Positions 25,178 through 37,172 are shown, counted from the stretch's first letter. The stretch: 64,000 nucleotides of DNA from Allantophomopsis cytisporea (GCA_024752435.1 CP103036.1:620001-684000); one strand, 5' to 3'. Notes: generated by a model from the sequence alone, not told the origin. Translations and numbers: made by a program.

Positions 25178-25574
25178 TTTCAAATAATAGAATTGATAAA
25201 TTTTATCAATTGTAGGGCGATGAATGGCTGGAAAGGAGAGGGATGACGCTGTACGTACGTGTGGCCTTGGAAGTATTCCGCAAGGCTGACGAATCACAAG
25301 TGTGGCGGGGCGGATCATCGAAAGCGGCAAAGCGCAAACTCCTCCCGCTCTACTGCTACCGCTACAGCGGGTTCTGCGAGCCTTGTCGAAGCTGTTCACA
25401 GTCGCATGTGATCGATCGCTCAGCCTTGGGGCGAGCAGTCGTACGGACTCACCCATACCTTACCCAACTTACCTACCTTACCTTCCCTTCTCCAGTACAT
25501 ATCCAAGCCTTATCTTCGTCCACAACCCCACATTCGTTTGCCATCATAAATACCGTCCTCTCCAACTCCACGAG
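25178..25574. promoter_or_regulatory. Divergent promoter between Maf and bHLH genes
   Basis: The two start codons lie 397 bp apart and point outward. A pyrimidine-rich run with TTACCTACCTTACC (about 25465-25490) sits close to the bHLH start, and a short AT-rich inverted segment (about 25190-25212) sits close to the Maf start. The two genes may share regulation; the sequence alone does not show it. Confidence 0.5.
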
Positions 25575-26005
25575 ATGCAGACGGACAAGACCTCGTCGCC
25601 GGGCAGCAACACCCGGCGTGACGATTCGCAGGACGCGAATGACAATGCGGAGGAGAAGCCGCGACTGAGCGAGCGCGAGAAGAAAGCGAACCACATTGCA
25701 TCCGGTGAGGATTCCGAGGCACCGCACCCACAAACACCCAAGCATTTTATTTGCGCTTGCGCTGCCTCCCAAGTTCTTGCTCGTGTACTAATTGTTGCGC
25801 AGAGCAGAAACGCCGCCAGGCTATCCGCGAGGGCTTCGATCGACTTACGGAGCTCGTGCCGGGGTTAGAGGGTCAGGGGAGGAGCGAAAGCGTGGTGCTG
25901 AGGAAGAGTGTGGACTATATGCGCGTGCAGTTGGCTGAGAGGCGGCGGCTTGTTGCGCGTATTGAGGAGCTGGGTGGGAAGGTAGATGAGGGCATGAAGC
26001 GTTGA
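25575..26005 (+). CDS. Small bHLH transcription factor, Ino4/Max-like
   Basis: Two exons (25575-25704 and 25803-26005) encode 110 aa. The 98-bp intron (GTGAGG...GCAG) falls inside the basic region and restores REKKANHIASEQKRRQAIR. The basic region has the H-E-R pattern (His, Glu and Arg spaced four apart) that reads CACGTG-type E-boxes. Helix 1 (EGFDRLTELVPGL), a loop with QGRSESVVL, and helix 2 (LRKSVDYMRVQLAERRRLV) follow, with a short leucine-containing extension to the end. The N-terminus is short, acidic and polar. Among fungal proteins this small size and domain position match Ino4-type partners that heterodimerise to control phospholipid genes, but that role is inference. It would act in the nucleus. 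It is shorter than yeast Ino4 (151 aa). Confidence 0.85.
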
Positions 26006-26661
26006 GGTGCGGGGATGGGAGGAATTGGTATGAAATAACTACGGATTGACCAGCTATGGTTTACAGAACAAAGCGGTTGGGTTCAGATACATTGCGCTAT
26101 TTCTATACGGCATCTAAAGACTTTTGGGGAAGATGCTGTTGGCGTATGATGAATGCGCACGCCAAGAACGGTTGTGGGGTAAGATACCTTTTCGCCCACG
26201 ATAACTTCTTTACTGATGGGTGATGGGTGTTAGATATTGGCACCAGTGTGCAAAGCATAACGGAAGTTCAGCTGCACGCTATAATGAGTACAGGAAGGCA
26301 CATTTTGGTTGATACAAGTCAATGCTCAGATTTCAAACTCAGTTGAGGCATTAGAACAGTACTAGATAGCGTTGTGTTAGTAGTTACTCAGCTATGAACC
26401 TGTTGGCGTTTTATTGAAAGTTCACAAGCACTTCTCATCTCAGCCACTTTATCATGCAACATGGTCACCATGAATAGACTTATGAATTGTTTTCCCAGGC
26501 CAGTGAAAAACAGTAATGGACAGCATATATGTACATATATTTAACTATATTTAACTATGTGTCTAAGCCCAAACCGAGTATATCCGCTATGCATTTACAT
26601 ATCGCCAAACGATCAAACAATCAAAATCGGGCTAAGAAATTCGTTACATCATACAGAGCAT
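26006..26661. other. Convergent intergenic region, no gene seen
   Basis: This is the 656-bp gap between the 3' ends of the bHLH gene and the oxidoreductase gene. No open frame or RNA gene is supported. Confidence 0.5.
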
Positions 26662-27717
26662 TTACTCGGAAGCGATCTGGAGGACAGCCTTTCCGAAGTT
26701 CTTGCCGGAGAGCATACCGAGGAAACCCTCAGCAGCATTGTCAATGCCCTCAGTAACGGACATCTTGGCCTTGAAGGAACCATCCTTCAACCACTTGCTG
26801 ACATTGGCCATGTGGTCCTTGGCGTAGACTGGGCCCATGTTCTTGTCGGAAACGATGAAGCCGCGCATGGTGATACGCTTGGCGACAATGTTCATGAGGC
26901 CACGGACACCGTACTGCTGCTCGGCAGTGAGGGAGTATTGGGAAACCATTCCGCAAGCGACGATGCGACCGAAATCGTTCAAGGCCTCGAGGGAAGCCTC
27001 GAGTTGTTCGCCTCCGACGTTCTCGTAGTAAATGTCGATACCGTTTGGCGCGAGGCGCTTGAGGGCGTCGGATGCCTTCTCCTTCTTGTAGTTGAAACCA
27101 CCGTCGAAGTTGAGGTCCTTCTTGATGAACTCGAGCTTGTCGTCAGATCCAACGGAACCAATGACGGTGAGACCCTCGTGCTTGGCCAATTGGCCAACGA
27201 GCTGACCGACAGCTCCTGAAGCAGCAGAGATGAAGATGGTCTCGCCCTTAACTGGCTTACCAATGTCGTAGAAGGAGGAGTAGGCGGTAAGACCTGGCAT
27301 GCCGAGGGCACCAATGAAGGTCTTAAGGTCAAGACCGTATGGGTTGTCGATCTTGTGGAGGCCCAATGGGGCAATGTAGGCGGCTGGGATGGCGGAGTAT
27401 TCCTCCATGGAGATCATACCAGTGATGATGTCTCCCTCCTTGAAGTCGGCATTGTCCGACTTGAGAACGCGGGCAACAGCGGCGCTGTTGATGGGCTGAC
27501 CGAGCTGGAATGGTGGAGAGTAGGACTTCTTGTTTGGGTCGCGCATGCGTCCGCGCATGTATGGGTCGAAGGAAGAGTAGAGGTTCTTGGTGGTGATACC
27601 GCCAGCTGGAGCTGGAGCGTTGAGGTCGAACTCGCGAACCTCAGTGACGAGATCCTGACCAGCGACTGGCCATCCGTTTGGGACTTGCTTGAAGATGAGA
27701 CCCTTGTTTTGAACCAT
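26662..27717 (-). CDS. NADP-dependent medium-chain oxidoreductase, PTGR/CurA type (2-alkenal or enone reductase)
   Basis: A single uninterrupted frame of 351 aa, the usual length of the family. The N-terminus (MVQNKGLIFKQVPNGWPVAG) and SSFDPYMRGRMRD match the leukotriene-B4-dehydrogenase/CurA branch of the MDR superfamily. The nucleotide-binding fold shows FISAASGAVGQLVGQLAK, followed by VIGSVGSDDKLEF and IDIYYENVGGEQLEA; the last is diagnostic for the PTGR group. The zinc ligands of true alcohol dehydrogenases are absent. The enzyme should reduce the C=C bond of alpha,beta-unsaturated carbonyl compounds with NADPH in the cytosol, as in detoxification of lipid aldehydes. High, even codon quality and no introns suggest strong expression. 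Exact substrate unknown. Confidence 0.93.
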   Translation of the reverse strand: MVQNKGLIFKQVPNGWPVAGQDLVTEVREFDLNAPAPAGGITTKNLYSSFDPYMRGRMRDPNKKSYSPPFQLGQPINSAAVARVLKSDNADFKEGDIITGMISMEEYSAIPAAYIAPLGLHKIDNPYGLDLKTFIGALGMPGLTAYSSFYDIGKPVKGETIFISAASGAVGQLVGQLAKHEGLTVIGSVGSDDKLEFIKKDLNFDGGFNYKKEKASDALKRLAPNGIDIYYENVGGEQLEASLEALNDFGRIVACGMVSQYSLTAEQQYGVRGLMNIVAKRITMRGFIVSDKNMGPVYAKDHMANVSKWLKDGSFKAKMSVTEGIDNAAEGFLGMLSGKNFGKAVLQIASE

Positions 27718-28190
27718 GATTGCGGCGTTGTTGTTATAGAGGAGGTAGGTGTAGTTGGGAGGAAGATACGACTTGAGATGGATATACAGGAGTGGAAGAG
27801 AAATGAGAGGAAATCAAGACCTTTTTGAAGTGCTTGAAGTTGCTTGATAATGAAAGGATTTTCAAGACGTAATTACCTGATGACGATATCGAGGGGTAGC
27901 AAATATACAGAGACGGCGCAAGTAGTCTACACAAAATAGCATAATTCTGGTGAGGTAGTAAGTGACTGCGGACCTACCTCCATATTCGACGTCTTAAGGC
28001 CGATGTGATTAGCATGCCGAAAGCCGGGGGGGGGTGGAGGGTTGATTTATTTGTAAGCCTTGAGTGGAATATGATTGATAGCTTTTAGCAAGAGGAATGC
28101 TGTATTGATAGAGTGTGTGAATAAAAAGTGATTGTTAGTGTATGAGGATTGGGTGGGGTGGGGTGGTGAGAAGGAGAAGGAGTACTTCTG

Positions 28191-28421
28191 TATTATTATT
28201 ATTATTTTCATTATTTTCCGTTTCCATTTTCTTCTTTTGCGCATTGTCCGATAGTCTTTTTGGGAGGGGTGTGTGTGGGAGAGTGAGTGAATGAGGGGCC
28301 AATAATCAACCAATAATAAATTATTAAACATGACATTGAATAGTACACCCGCACCTCAACCACACAATAAAGTATTTAATTAATCAATGGATAAATAAAC
28401 AAATGAATAAATAAATAAATA
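28191..28421. repeat. TAT and AAAT microsatellites
   Basis: A TAT trinucleotide run occupies 28191-28209. A tetranucleotide AAAT run with small interruptions occupies 28391-28421. Confidence 0.8.
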
Positions 28422-31400
28422 GCCGGCGTTGAGTTTTGTGGAATACGTAGCATGGGATCTCCGATAGTATGGAGATGATGCATGAAGTGCGTGGACGGGA
28501 ATCCTAAAGTACAACAGTACACCCACATATCCATAGGTTCGGTGTACCGCATCCATACTTACAGTATGGTAGCTCGGGGCCAACGCGGCCAGGCCATGGA
28601 TACCTGTAGGTGTAGGTAAGGTAGGTAAATAGCTTAGCTTAGCTTAATGCTTGGTCTTTTTCATTCCCATCCTCGAGAATGTACATAGTACAATGGAACG
28701 GACATCACATCTGGACTGCCTCGAAAAGACACGCTTGAGGTAACTCACCTGTGAAGACTGGCAAAGCAGTATGTATTGCGTACCCCATGCACGCCATGTA
28801 TACTATGAGAAACAAAGAGTGAGGGCGAGAGACTCACGCCGAGGCCAGGGTGGGCTCCAAGAGATGGATTTGAATTTGGATTTGAATTTTGAGCAAGGCA
28901 CAGTGAGTAGTAAGGTAAGCAATGACTGACTCGCAGCAAATTTAATGAATTCAGATGTGCGCTCACTGAACTGGTGTAGCGGGCACGGCGTGTGTCCAGA
29001 CACGTTTGTTTCGCAGCGGGCAACACTTCCTCAAAGTGGTAAGATGGCCGTCTGAAACGCAGTTGATGGTGGAATGGGATCCCGACGCCGTCACCCAAGC
29101 TATGGAGAAGGTTTGAAGGGAAAGAAGAGAAGAGAAAGAAAAGAAGAGAAGAGAAGAGGAAAAAAGGCTTCGGACGAAGAGGAGGCGCGCCATAATCGAC
29201 AAGATAAGTGGAAAGTACGAAGTTCTCTGATGGTGATCCCTGCATGTTTCTGTATCCTTTTGGGATATATGGGAATCTAGGAATTAAGGAAATAGGAAAT
29301 AGGAAATAAGCAATATCAGAATGAGTGAGTGACTTGCAACTGTGATGAGCTGACCAATGGGACATGGGGTTTCTCCGAGATGAGATGGAGGGGGAGAGAA
29401 GAAGCTCGCATACATATTCTCCGTGTAGCTGAGTTAAAAGTAAATCCTAGGTACGGTCCTAGGTACGGCAAGGCAAGGTAAGGCAAGGTTTATACGGACC
29501 ATACATACTATACAATACAATACAATACGGTACATATATGTACAGACAGGCATGCTTTCCGTCCTCCGAAAAGTACGGGATGATCGTGTACGATAGCCTC
29601 TGCCTTTTTCACTGCCCTATTCAAACCGACAGCCGATGCTATCCAACTCGACAATATCATTCTACCCTGCCTGATGTATGTACATGAGAAGTGAAGTAAG
29701 AGTGCAGTGTCGTGCACTGTGTCTTCGTATGATATATACATCCCTTGTGTCATGCATACATATTTCTTTCTCTCCTCGGAGCCACGGAGGTACAAACGTC
29801 GTTTCAGGTCAGGTCCGTAAGGGCTCTTGATGCGGAAATATCGAAGAGCTGAGCTGCATTTGCGGTCATGCATGTCTACAAAGTACCATACTCTTCCTAT
29901 CCATATGTGGTCTTATCCTTGCCGTGGAGCAGCATCTAGTCTCCGAGACGCGAGTCTCATCTTCGGCGGATCTACAACTCGGCTGCGGAGAACAGAGATA
30001 CATACATATGTACAGGTAAGAAGAAACTGTAAAAATGTCTCATGGCTTTTATCGCCTCCTCTCCTCAAGCCAGATGAGATGGTGACGCAGCACGGAGGAC
30101 ATGGGGGTTTCCCGTCGTCTACCAAAGTTTGTTGAGCACGTTGAACCCTTTTTCTTTCAAAAGGGCTGTTATCGTAGCTTATAACCTTTTACATCATGTG
30201 GCTAAAATACTTTCAGTGGCATGAATTTCTAACGTGGATGAGGGACTGTTCAACGATACCTGAGTAATCATCTGGCTTTCGGGGCCAGGAGCAATCTAAC
30301 GACGTCAGGCAGAGCTGTCCGTGTCCGCGGCGATTAAAGTGCCGGAAAAGAAACTTAGTCGTTAGCAGTGATAGTGGAGCTTCATACCTAACGCAGGATG
30401 TACTGCGTATATGTATGTAAGGACATACATACCAGAAAGACTCAGCCAGAGCCTATGTACGTATGGGCGGTATTGTGTCGCCATCTTTTCCTTTACACGA
30501 GCATGATCTCAGGGATTCTGCAACAATGGAGATGGTATTCCACATGAAGTTCAGATTAACATTCTCGCCCACATGCACACATTGTCATTGTTGTGCATCA
30601 TATCCGAGGGTACCATGCTATTCCATGCTATGCCATGCCATGTCCACCCCGATCATGCATGTTGCAGCCGAGAAGAAGAGGAGAACAGCGAGTGAAAAAG
30701 GCATAGGCAAAGTACGGATCGTATTCATATACGCCTACGGATCTGCCAGCTGCTTCAATGCCTACCTTTGTACTTCACCTCCTTCGATAATATCGCGACG
30801 GCTCTTGAAAAATGTAGTGTGATGGTGCGTGGGAATAGAGGACTATCATCTTCCATCCTAATAACCTGCATACTGTGTAAGCCTTCCAAGCGCCTACATA
30901 AAACTCGGCGCATATCTCTACCTTTGAGATCGCCCGATAATGGAACCACCTTCCGAGACATATTTCTTGTATCAACCTACGTAGAGTATCGATACTGTTG
31001 CATTCTGTTGAGGAATCCTCCTGGCTCGAGAGTACGTAATACAAGATTCTTTCTCTGCTTTTTCTCGCAGCCGAGGTTTGTGACATTCATCCTCATTACT
31101 CAGCCTTGCGAGACCACCGACGACACGCCACCAGCTATCGGACATTATTTTTCCTTGCAAAGTCTTCTAGAAGACACCCAGATCCCCTGTCAGAAATTCG
31201 GCCCAAGGCCTATCTAGTCAGTGACATTCCACATTACAACAACCACTAACAGGTCGAAAATGCAACTATATTCTCCACAATCAGTTTGTCAGGAAAAAGA
31301 TATGCAATATCCCCTTCAATTATGCATGAAAACTCGAGTCCCTCTCCATGGTTCTTTTTTTCCCTCTTTCCTGTTTTTTTCGCCTCTCCCGCTCGATGCT

Positions 31401-31449
31401 TGAGAAAAGTCTCTGCAAGTTTTGTACCTCGGTCTCCGTGGAAGACGTC

Positions 31450-31466
31450 AAAAAAAAAAAAAAAAA
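31450..31466. repeat. 17-A homopolymer tract
   Basis: Seventeen consecutive A bases lie in the gene-free region between the oxidoreductase and HIS4. Confidence 0.85.
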
Positions 31467-33063
31467 TGGCGGCCCCTCAAACAAGGCCATAGTATGGCAC
31501 TGGCGTGCGCGCAAAACACATGGCTCCGGCGCAATAACCACATGCAGAAATACAGCTCCGAGCGAGACAAAAGCAAGGGCAGATGATAGAAACAGAGAAG
31601 ATAGATGGTATGTAGAATAAAAATTGAAGACGCAGAACATGAATGAGTTTAGAAGAAAGCATGGATGGGAATGCGATTGCCAATAGGAACAAAACAGGAA
31701 AGGATAATTAAAATAAATAAAAGGAAAAACGAATTAACCTTTATTTCTTACATACCTTTCATGCTTTACATGAGGAATCTCCAGGTACACAATTGTACCA
31801 TAAACTAACTCCTCACCAAAATTCTACACGCGTAAACTGCCCCTCTCCATCCGGCAGAGCGTCGAAAGGCAAGAGGCGAGAAGGATCAAGTAGCAGGGCT
31901 CATGAAAGCCAGAAGGGGGTGAGAAGCACGGCGATCCGGTCAGCAGCGCCTGGAAGCGGTATGAAGGCCGTGTGGGGAATGACAGCGGCCGAGAAAATAC
32001 GGAGTACATCACGGAGGCGGAGGACGGAGGAACTGATAGTTGTGGACTCGACACGGCACATACATATGTGCTGAGAAAGCATGTGGAGGAGGGAGGGGGG
32101 GAATAGAGGAGGTGGAGTATGTGATTGTCATGTTATGGGAATGTGTGGATGTGTTGCTTTACATGTGCTTTGCTCGCTTTGAGATGGTGAGTGATGTGAT
32201 GTGAGTGAGTAGGAGAAGTACGACTCGACGTCGGCGATAACAACGACACGGCACAAAACAATGGAGGTTCGATGAAGCACGTCACGATAACGAGGCACGG
32301 CATATATCCAAACTGAGACTCGGATCATAGGCATGCATGGCCTTGTGCTGCCAAGCCAACAACCTTATTGTGCTTATTTCGCCTCAGCCTGTCGGTGTGC
32401 TTCTCCCAACTGTCGTCCATAGATGTCGGGCCTGGAGGTCTCATTTACGTATGATACAGATACATATGCTGTCATGGTGGCGGGAGTCAAGCCCAGTAGA
32501 GTGCGATGCAGGATGCGACTTGTGCAGCAGAGCCGTCCCCAGTCTCAAGTATGCATGCAATGGGATGTCGATGATCTACGCGCGGGGATCAGCAAATCTG
32601 AACGACGCAGGATGCCTCGGTTCGTTCAACCGCATCAGATCTGTTGTGCTTGCCGTGGCTCACTAATCATGGTCTGTAACTGGTTGTCGAATGCGAGTTT
32701 CATGCGTTGTAAAATGCTGTTACTGTATATCGTAGTCACTGCGAATGTCTTTCCAAGAGATGCTAATTTATGCACTGTACCTGATTCAGTCCGAAATTCA
32801 CACACTGCACCATGTCGAGAGGAAGTGGGTCATTGACTTGACAAGCATCTGTCGCTCATGTAGAGTAAGCACTCTATTTTCGAGACAAATCATGAAGCGT
32901 AGATAACAGTCAGCATTGATGATCTGATAACAGACGACCTGGGGATGAATCTGCAATCGATCAAGCCCCTTAACATCACTGAGTGTGCCCCTTGATAGAT
33001 CCGATGTCATCATGATCATGAAATCTTGTCTGAATATTTTCCCTCCATAACCAATCATCTAAT

Positions 33064-35812
33064 TCATAGCTTATGTTCATCCATGTACTTAATTCTGATA
33101 CTGACAGCACGTCTGTGAGCTTCGAGCTCCTCAACCTTTGCCAATTGCATGACAGCTCCCCCAACATTTCTAAGGCCCTGTGCCGTCAAATTCGAACTAG
33201 TAATATGCTTGAGATAAGAAGCCAAGTTGACACCAGAGTATTGCTTAGCATATCCGTATGTTGCTAGAAGGAAGACCCACTGTTAGTGGGGGAATAATCA
33301 TTTTTATGCTATGGAGTGGGGGTAACTTACGAAGAGAGTGGTTAACACCTGCGGAATAATCGCCAACACTTTCTGGAGTCCATTCGCCAATGAAAACACT
33401 ACCAGCATTCTCAACCATATCCACGATGTTAGCAGCGTCCTTGATCTGCAAGATCAAATGCTCAGGAGCATAATCGTTCGACAGACGCATAGCCTCACTA
33501 ATGTCGTTGACGACGAGCGTGATGGAGTGGCTAATGGCACCTCTGACAATATCCACTCTTGGGAGAGCCATGGCTTGAGCATGAAGTTCATCCTCAATAG
33601 CTGCAAGTTCCTTCTCAGAAAGGTCAATAGCAATAAGAATAACCTGACTGTCAACGCCGTGCTCAGCTTGTGAGAGAAGATCAGAGGCAACAAAGGCAGG
33701 GTTGGCATGCTTGTCGGCAATGACAAGTACCTCAGATGGACCAGCTGGCATATCAATTCCAACGCCAGCGTTAGTATCGTTGCTGACGTACATTTTAGCA
33801 GCAGTGACAAATTGGTTACCTGGTCCAAGAATCTTGTCAACCTTTGTGACACTCTCAGTACCATAGGCCATAGCAGCTACAGCTTGGGCGCCACCTGCAA
33901 GAACGATGCTTTCGGCACCGACCTTGTGGGCTACATAAACGATTTCGGGGGTGATGGAGCCATCGGCTCTAGGTGGAGATGCAAGAACAATAGTCTTGCA
34001 ACCTGCAACCATTGCTGGGACACCAAGCATCAACGCAGTACTTGGGAGAACAGCAGTTCCACCAGGTACGTACAAACCAACACGCTCAATTGGGCGAGAA
34101 AATCTGCTGCAGACGATACCAGGCATGGTCTCAACTTGCAGTGGCTTCTCTTCCTTCTGAGCAGCGTGAAACTTTCGGATGTTTTCGAAGGAGATGTCAA
34201 TAGCTTCAATAGTCTCTTTTGGAAGATTCATCAGAGATTGTGGGAAAGGCGCTTTAAGGACTGGGGAGGTCAATGAGGTTGCCTTCTCAAACTTGTGCGT
34301 AAAGCCCAAAAGAGCCGCATCTCCGCCTTCACGGACCTCCTTGATGATAGGGTTGACGATACCCATGATGGTCTCAGTAGACTTCTGTGATGGTCTCTGA
34401 AGAGCCTTCTTCAAAGCAGCCTCAGATGTCTCTGCAGCATTGATACGACGCATGAGAATTTTACTATCCTTGATACCTGCTGAATCTTCGGTTGCCTTTG
34501 GTACTGATGCAGCCTCCTTGACGATCTCCTTGGTGGATGGCTGGGAGCTGCCGTTTGTAATACCTTCCTTTGCTGCCCATTGACCCTTGGCATCACCTTG
34601 TCTCCGCTTCACCTTGACACTCTTTGCGTCTAAGCTTCTCTCGATATCGGCAAGGGAAACACCCGCACTGACGGCCTTTGTCATGGCAAAGTATATGAGA
34701 TCTGCGGCCTCGAAAGCCACATCCTCCTTGGTCTTCGCATCACACAGTTCTTCAGCTTCCTCCATAATCTTCGCGCGTAATAATTTCTCATCGTTGAAAA
34801 GTCTAGCCGTGTAGGATCCTACTGGTGCAGATGCCTTGCGTGATTGTAATGTCTTCTCGAGTTTAGAAATTCCTGTGTACTCGCCGAAACATGATGATTG
34901 AGGAAGATGGCAGAATCCTATAAATGTCAATACAAATCACATGGGTATAAGGGTTCCTAAGAACTCACCACGTCCCTTCTGGCGTACAACAAATTTCAAA
35001 CAGTCTTGATCGCAATCCAACGCGATCTTAACAAGCTCTTGAGTATCACCAGAAGTAGCACCTTTGTACCACAGACCACGCTTTCGGCTTTGGTATACGC
35101 CTGTGCCGGTCTTAAGAGATTCTGCCAAACTCTCTTGGCTGCTGTACACTAATCCAAGCGCAATACCTCTCTCGTCTGTGACAACAGTAGGAATCAGCTT
35201 GTCCTGGCGATCAGAGCTCCAAGAAGCACCAATGAATGCAGGAATGGAAATCTTTCCGTCTGTAGGAGCGTTCTCCACCGACAAGGATGTACTTGGAATA
35301 ATTGGAACTGCTGAGAATTCGCGAGCAATGTCGACGAATGCATTGATATCGGAGTTATCCACGTAGAGGAATACTGGCGAAGTCTTGCTCTCCTGGAACT
35401 TCTGAAGCGCAGACTTGCAAGCTGAAGTATCCTTTCCAGCATAAATCAAAACTCCAGCTGATGAAGTCTTGGTAACCTTCTCAATTGAAGCATCAACTGC
35501 TAGGACAATTCGGTCGCCATATTTCTCGAGCTCACTGATCTGGGTGGCATTGACAAAGATCTTTCGGGCGCCGGCGTCGAGAATCGATATGATATCTTCG
35601 GAGGAGGTGATAGAGGTAACATCGACGTGGGTTTCTATCGAGACGTGTCTTTGGAGAAATTGAAGGAGTCGATCGACATCGTCATCGTTGGCGACAAAAT
35701 GAACGCAACCAAGCAGAGCCAATTGTGCGCGTGAGAGGCCTGTGGATTCTTCTGCTGGTCCCTGTGAGAGACTAGCAAAAGGAATCAGTGGAATTGGTAG
35801 AGTTGTTTCCAT
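33064..35812 (-). CDS. his4: Trifunctional histidine biosynthesis protein HIS4 (PRA-CH / PRA-PH / histidinol dehydrogenase)
   Basis: Three exons (35812-34969, 34917-33331, 33263-33064) encode 876 aa; introns are 51 and 67 bp. After a fungal N-terminal region of about 240 residues comes the phosphoribosyl-AMP cyclohydrolase motif (LWYKGATSGDTQ, ALDCDQDCLKF, GRG/FCHLPQSSCF), which spans intron 1. The phosphoribosyl-ATP pyrophosphohydrolase part follows (KIMEEAEELCDA, FEAADLIYFAM). Histidinol dehydrogenase then fills the C-terminal half (GLYVPGGTAVLPSTALMLGV, KILGPGNQFVTAAK, GPSEVLVIAD, SQAEHGVDSQ). Intron 2 near the end restores NHSLPTYGYAKQYSGVN. The protein catalyses steps 2, 3, 9 and 10 of histidine synthesis in the cytosol. 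The start METTLPIPLIPF is preferred over the in-frame methionine at 35956, since a perfect Gcn4/CpcA site lies between the two. Confidence 0.96.
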
Positions 35813-36371
35813 CTTGAATGTTGGGATTGACCAGCGATCAAAAATGGATAATATGGATTTTTTATGTGAGTCAAAGAAAGTCGATGATGGTAAACGTCGA
35901 TAGTGGGCGGCCGATTGCCGGGTACAGCGCACTGGAGGGGCAGAGTTTCCAATCACAAAATCAACGTCAGTCCAGAGCTAGGTCTGTGCTTCATCGCAAC
36001 TGCAGGGATCTGTCAGTCTGTCCGTCGCAACGCAGCCAGCAACAACTGAATGATTCAAAAGCTCCATCCAGTTGCCCATCGCGTTTGCGACAACGCGTCT
36101 ACGATTTATTCCATCAGACAACTACTCACTCCTTCATGAACGTCGTATTTGTCTCACAACGAGGTATCGACAGCAGCATATATCTTTACGATTGAAGGAT
36201 CATAGCTCTATCGTATTGAGCACCTCATCCTGCGCATTGAACTTCCAAGAGCGCGACGCGCAACTCGACAACACAATAGTTCCCATCTCAGCGACTGCTA
36301 GAAAGTCACATATCAATCTCTAAGATCATTGCTCTCAAACCACAATCACAAATCTGACGAATCATATCAAA
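35813..36371. promoter_or_regulatory. Divergent promoter of HIS4 and TAF9
   Basis: 559 bp separate the two start codons. The Gcn4/CpcA site is on the HIS4 side. The TAF9 side has a pyrimidine- and CA-rich leader without a clear TATA, as usual for a housekeeping gene. Confidence 0.6.
35867..35873. promoter_or_regulatory. Gcn4/CpcA (cross-pathway control) binding site TGAGTCA
   Basis: The palindromic heptamer TGAGTCA lies 54 bp upstream of the HIS4 start codon. It matches the consensus TGA(C/G)TCA of the bZIP activator that induces amino-acid genes on starvation, and HIS4 is a classic target. A one-mismatch copy, TGATTCA, lies at 36050-36056. Confidence 0.75.
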
Positions 36372-37172
36372 ATGGCAACCAACGGCGATGCACCACAGAC
36401 GAATGGCCATGCAGCCTCGCCCATCTCCCAACCTGCACCTGCACCAGGAGCTTCCCAGTCACAACAATCTTCTGCTGCCACGATGGCAGCATCACAACCG
36501 GCAATCCCAGCGACATCTCGCGACGATAGCGGGCTCTCCAAACGTCCACGCGATGCCCGGCTTGTTCACCTTCTCCTTTCCTCACTTGGGGTCACCGCCT
36601 ATCAAGAGCGTGTTCCCCTTCAGCTTCTCGATTTCGCATACCGACATAGCTCTTCCATTCTTTCAGATGCTTTACATCTCTCTTCGGATGCATATGTCTC
36701 ACAACAAACTCGTGCACGAGATGCCCCACCTGGAGGCATGAAAGATGCGGATGGTCAGGTTAATATGCAAGCTATCAAGCTTGCTATTGAAAGCCGTCTA
36801 CAATATCAGTTTGCGGGTAACTCGGCAGGTGGTCTCAGCAAAGACTTTCTCTTGGAGATCGCAAACGAGAGAAATAAGGTTGCACTGCCCAGGTTGGTAC
36901 AGAACGACTGGGGTGTTAGGTTGCCTAACGAAAAGTTTATTTTGACTGGTGTCAGTTGGGGTTTAAAGGATGGGGCCTGGGAACAAGAAGGGAGTGATGA
37001 TGATGACGACGAATCGGAAGCTGAGCAACCCGCAGATGTTACCATGAGCATGGACGGCCCTGCTGCTGCTGATGACGAAGAAGGTATGGAGGACGCCGAT
37101 GAGGGTGGAAAGATGGAGGACATATTTGGTCCAGATGCAGGAGATGCAGACAACGATGTTGCAATGGAATGA
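36372..37172 (+). CDS. taf9: TFIID/SAGA subunit TAF9
   Basis: A single-exon gene of 266 aa. Residues 1-55 are low complexity (Gln, Ala, Pro, Ser). The histone fold of TAF9/TAFII31 follows: RPRDARLVHLLLSSLGVTAY, ERVPLQLLDFAYRHSSSIL, DALHLSSDAYV, then a loop and VNMQAIKLAIESRLQYQF. The conserved TAF9 extension after the fold reads FLLEIANERNKVALPRL and LPNEKFILTGVSWGL. The last 60 residues are strongly acidic (runs of Asp and Glu). TAF9 pairs with TAF6 in TFIID and SAGA and acts in the nucleus in RNA polymerase II initiation. The start is the first ATG in the frame and gives the expected N-terminal length. It is intronless and divergent from HIS4. Confidence 0.95.
   Translation: MATNGDAPQTNGHAASPISQPAPAPGASQSQQSSAATMAASQPAIPATSRDDSGLSKRPRDARLVHLLLSSLGVTAYQERVPLQLLDFAYRHSSSILSDALHLSSDAYVSQQTRARDAPPGGMKDADGQVNMQAIKLAIESRLQYQFAGNSAGGLSKDFLLEIANERNKVALPRLVQNDWGVRLPNEKFILTGVSWGLKDGAWEQEGSDDDDDESEAEQPADVTMSMDGPAAADDEEGMEDADEGGKMEDIFGPDAGDADNDVAME

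Larger units (their letters stand above)
27718..33063. other. 5.3-kb gene-free region rich in simple sequence
   Basis: The segment just above 27718 is the leader and promoter of the oxidoreductase gene. Further on there are a TAT-repeat (28191-28209), an AAAT-repeat (28391-28421), a period-6 stretch GGATTT GAATTT (28866-28889), a purine tract (29098-29165), duplicated CCTAGGTACGG (near 29450), GGCAAGGTAA-type repeats (to 29490), many TACATA runs (29500-30450) and a 17-A tract (31450-31466). The one long frame (29365-28745, -) is low complexity and not credible. I see no gene. Confidence 0.5.

Noticed and set aside
26557..27828. Long + strand frames (220 and 157 codons)
   Set aside because: Antisense shadows of the intronless, codon-biased oxidoreductase gene.
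28745..29365. 206-codon open frame on the - strand
   Set aside because: Ser/Phe/Leu low-complexity translation that follows a purine tract and simple repeats; no domain, no splice logic.
35813..35956. Upstream HIS4 start adding 48 residues
   Set aside because: The extra sequence is not protein-like, and a perfect Gcn4/CpcA site lies inside it; METTLPIP is the better start.
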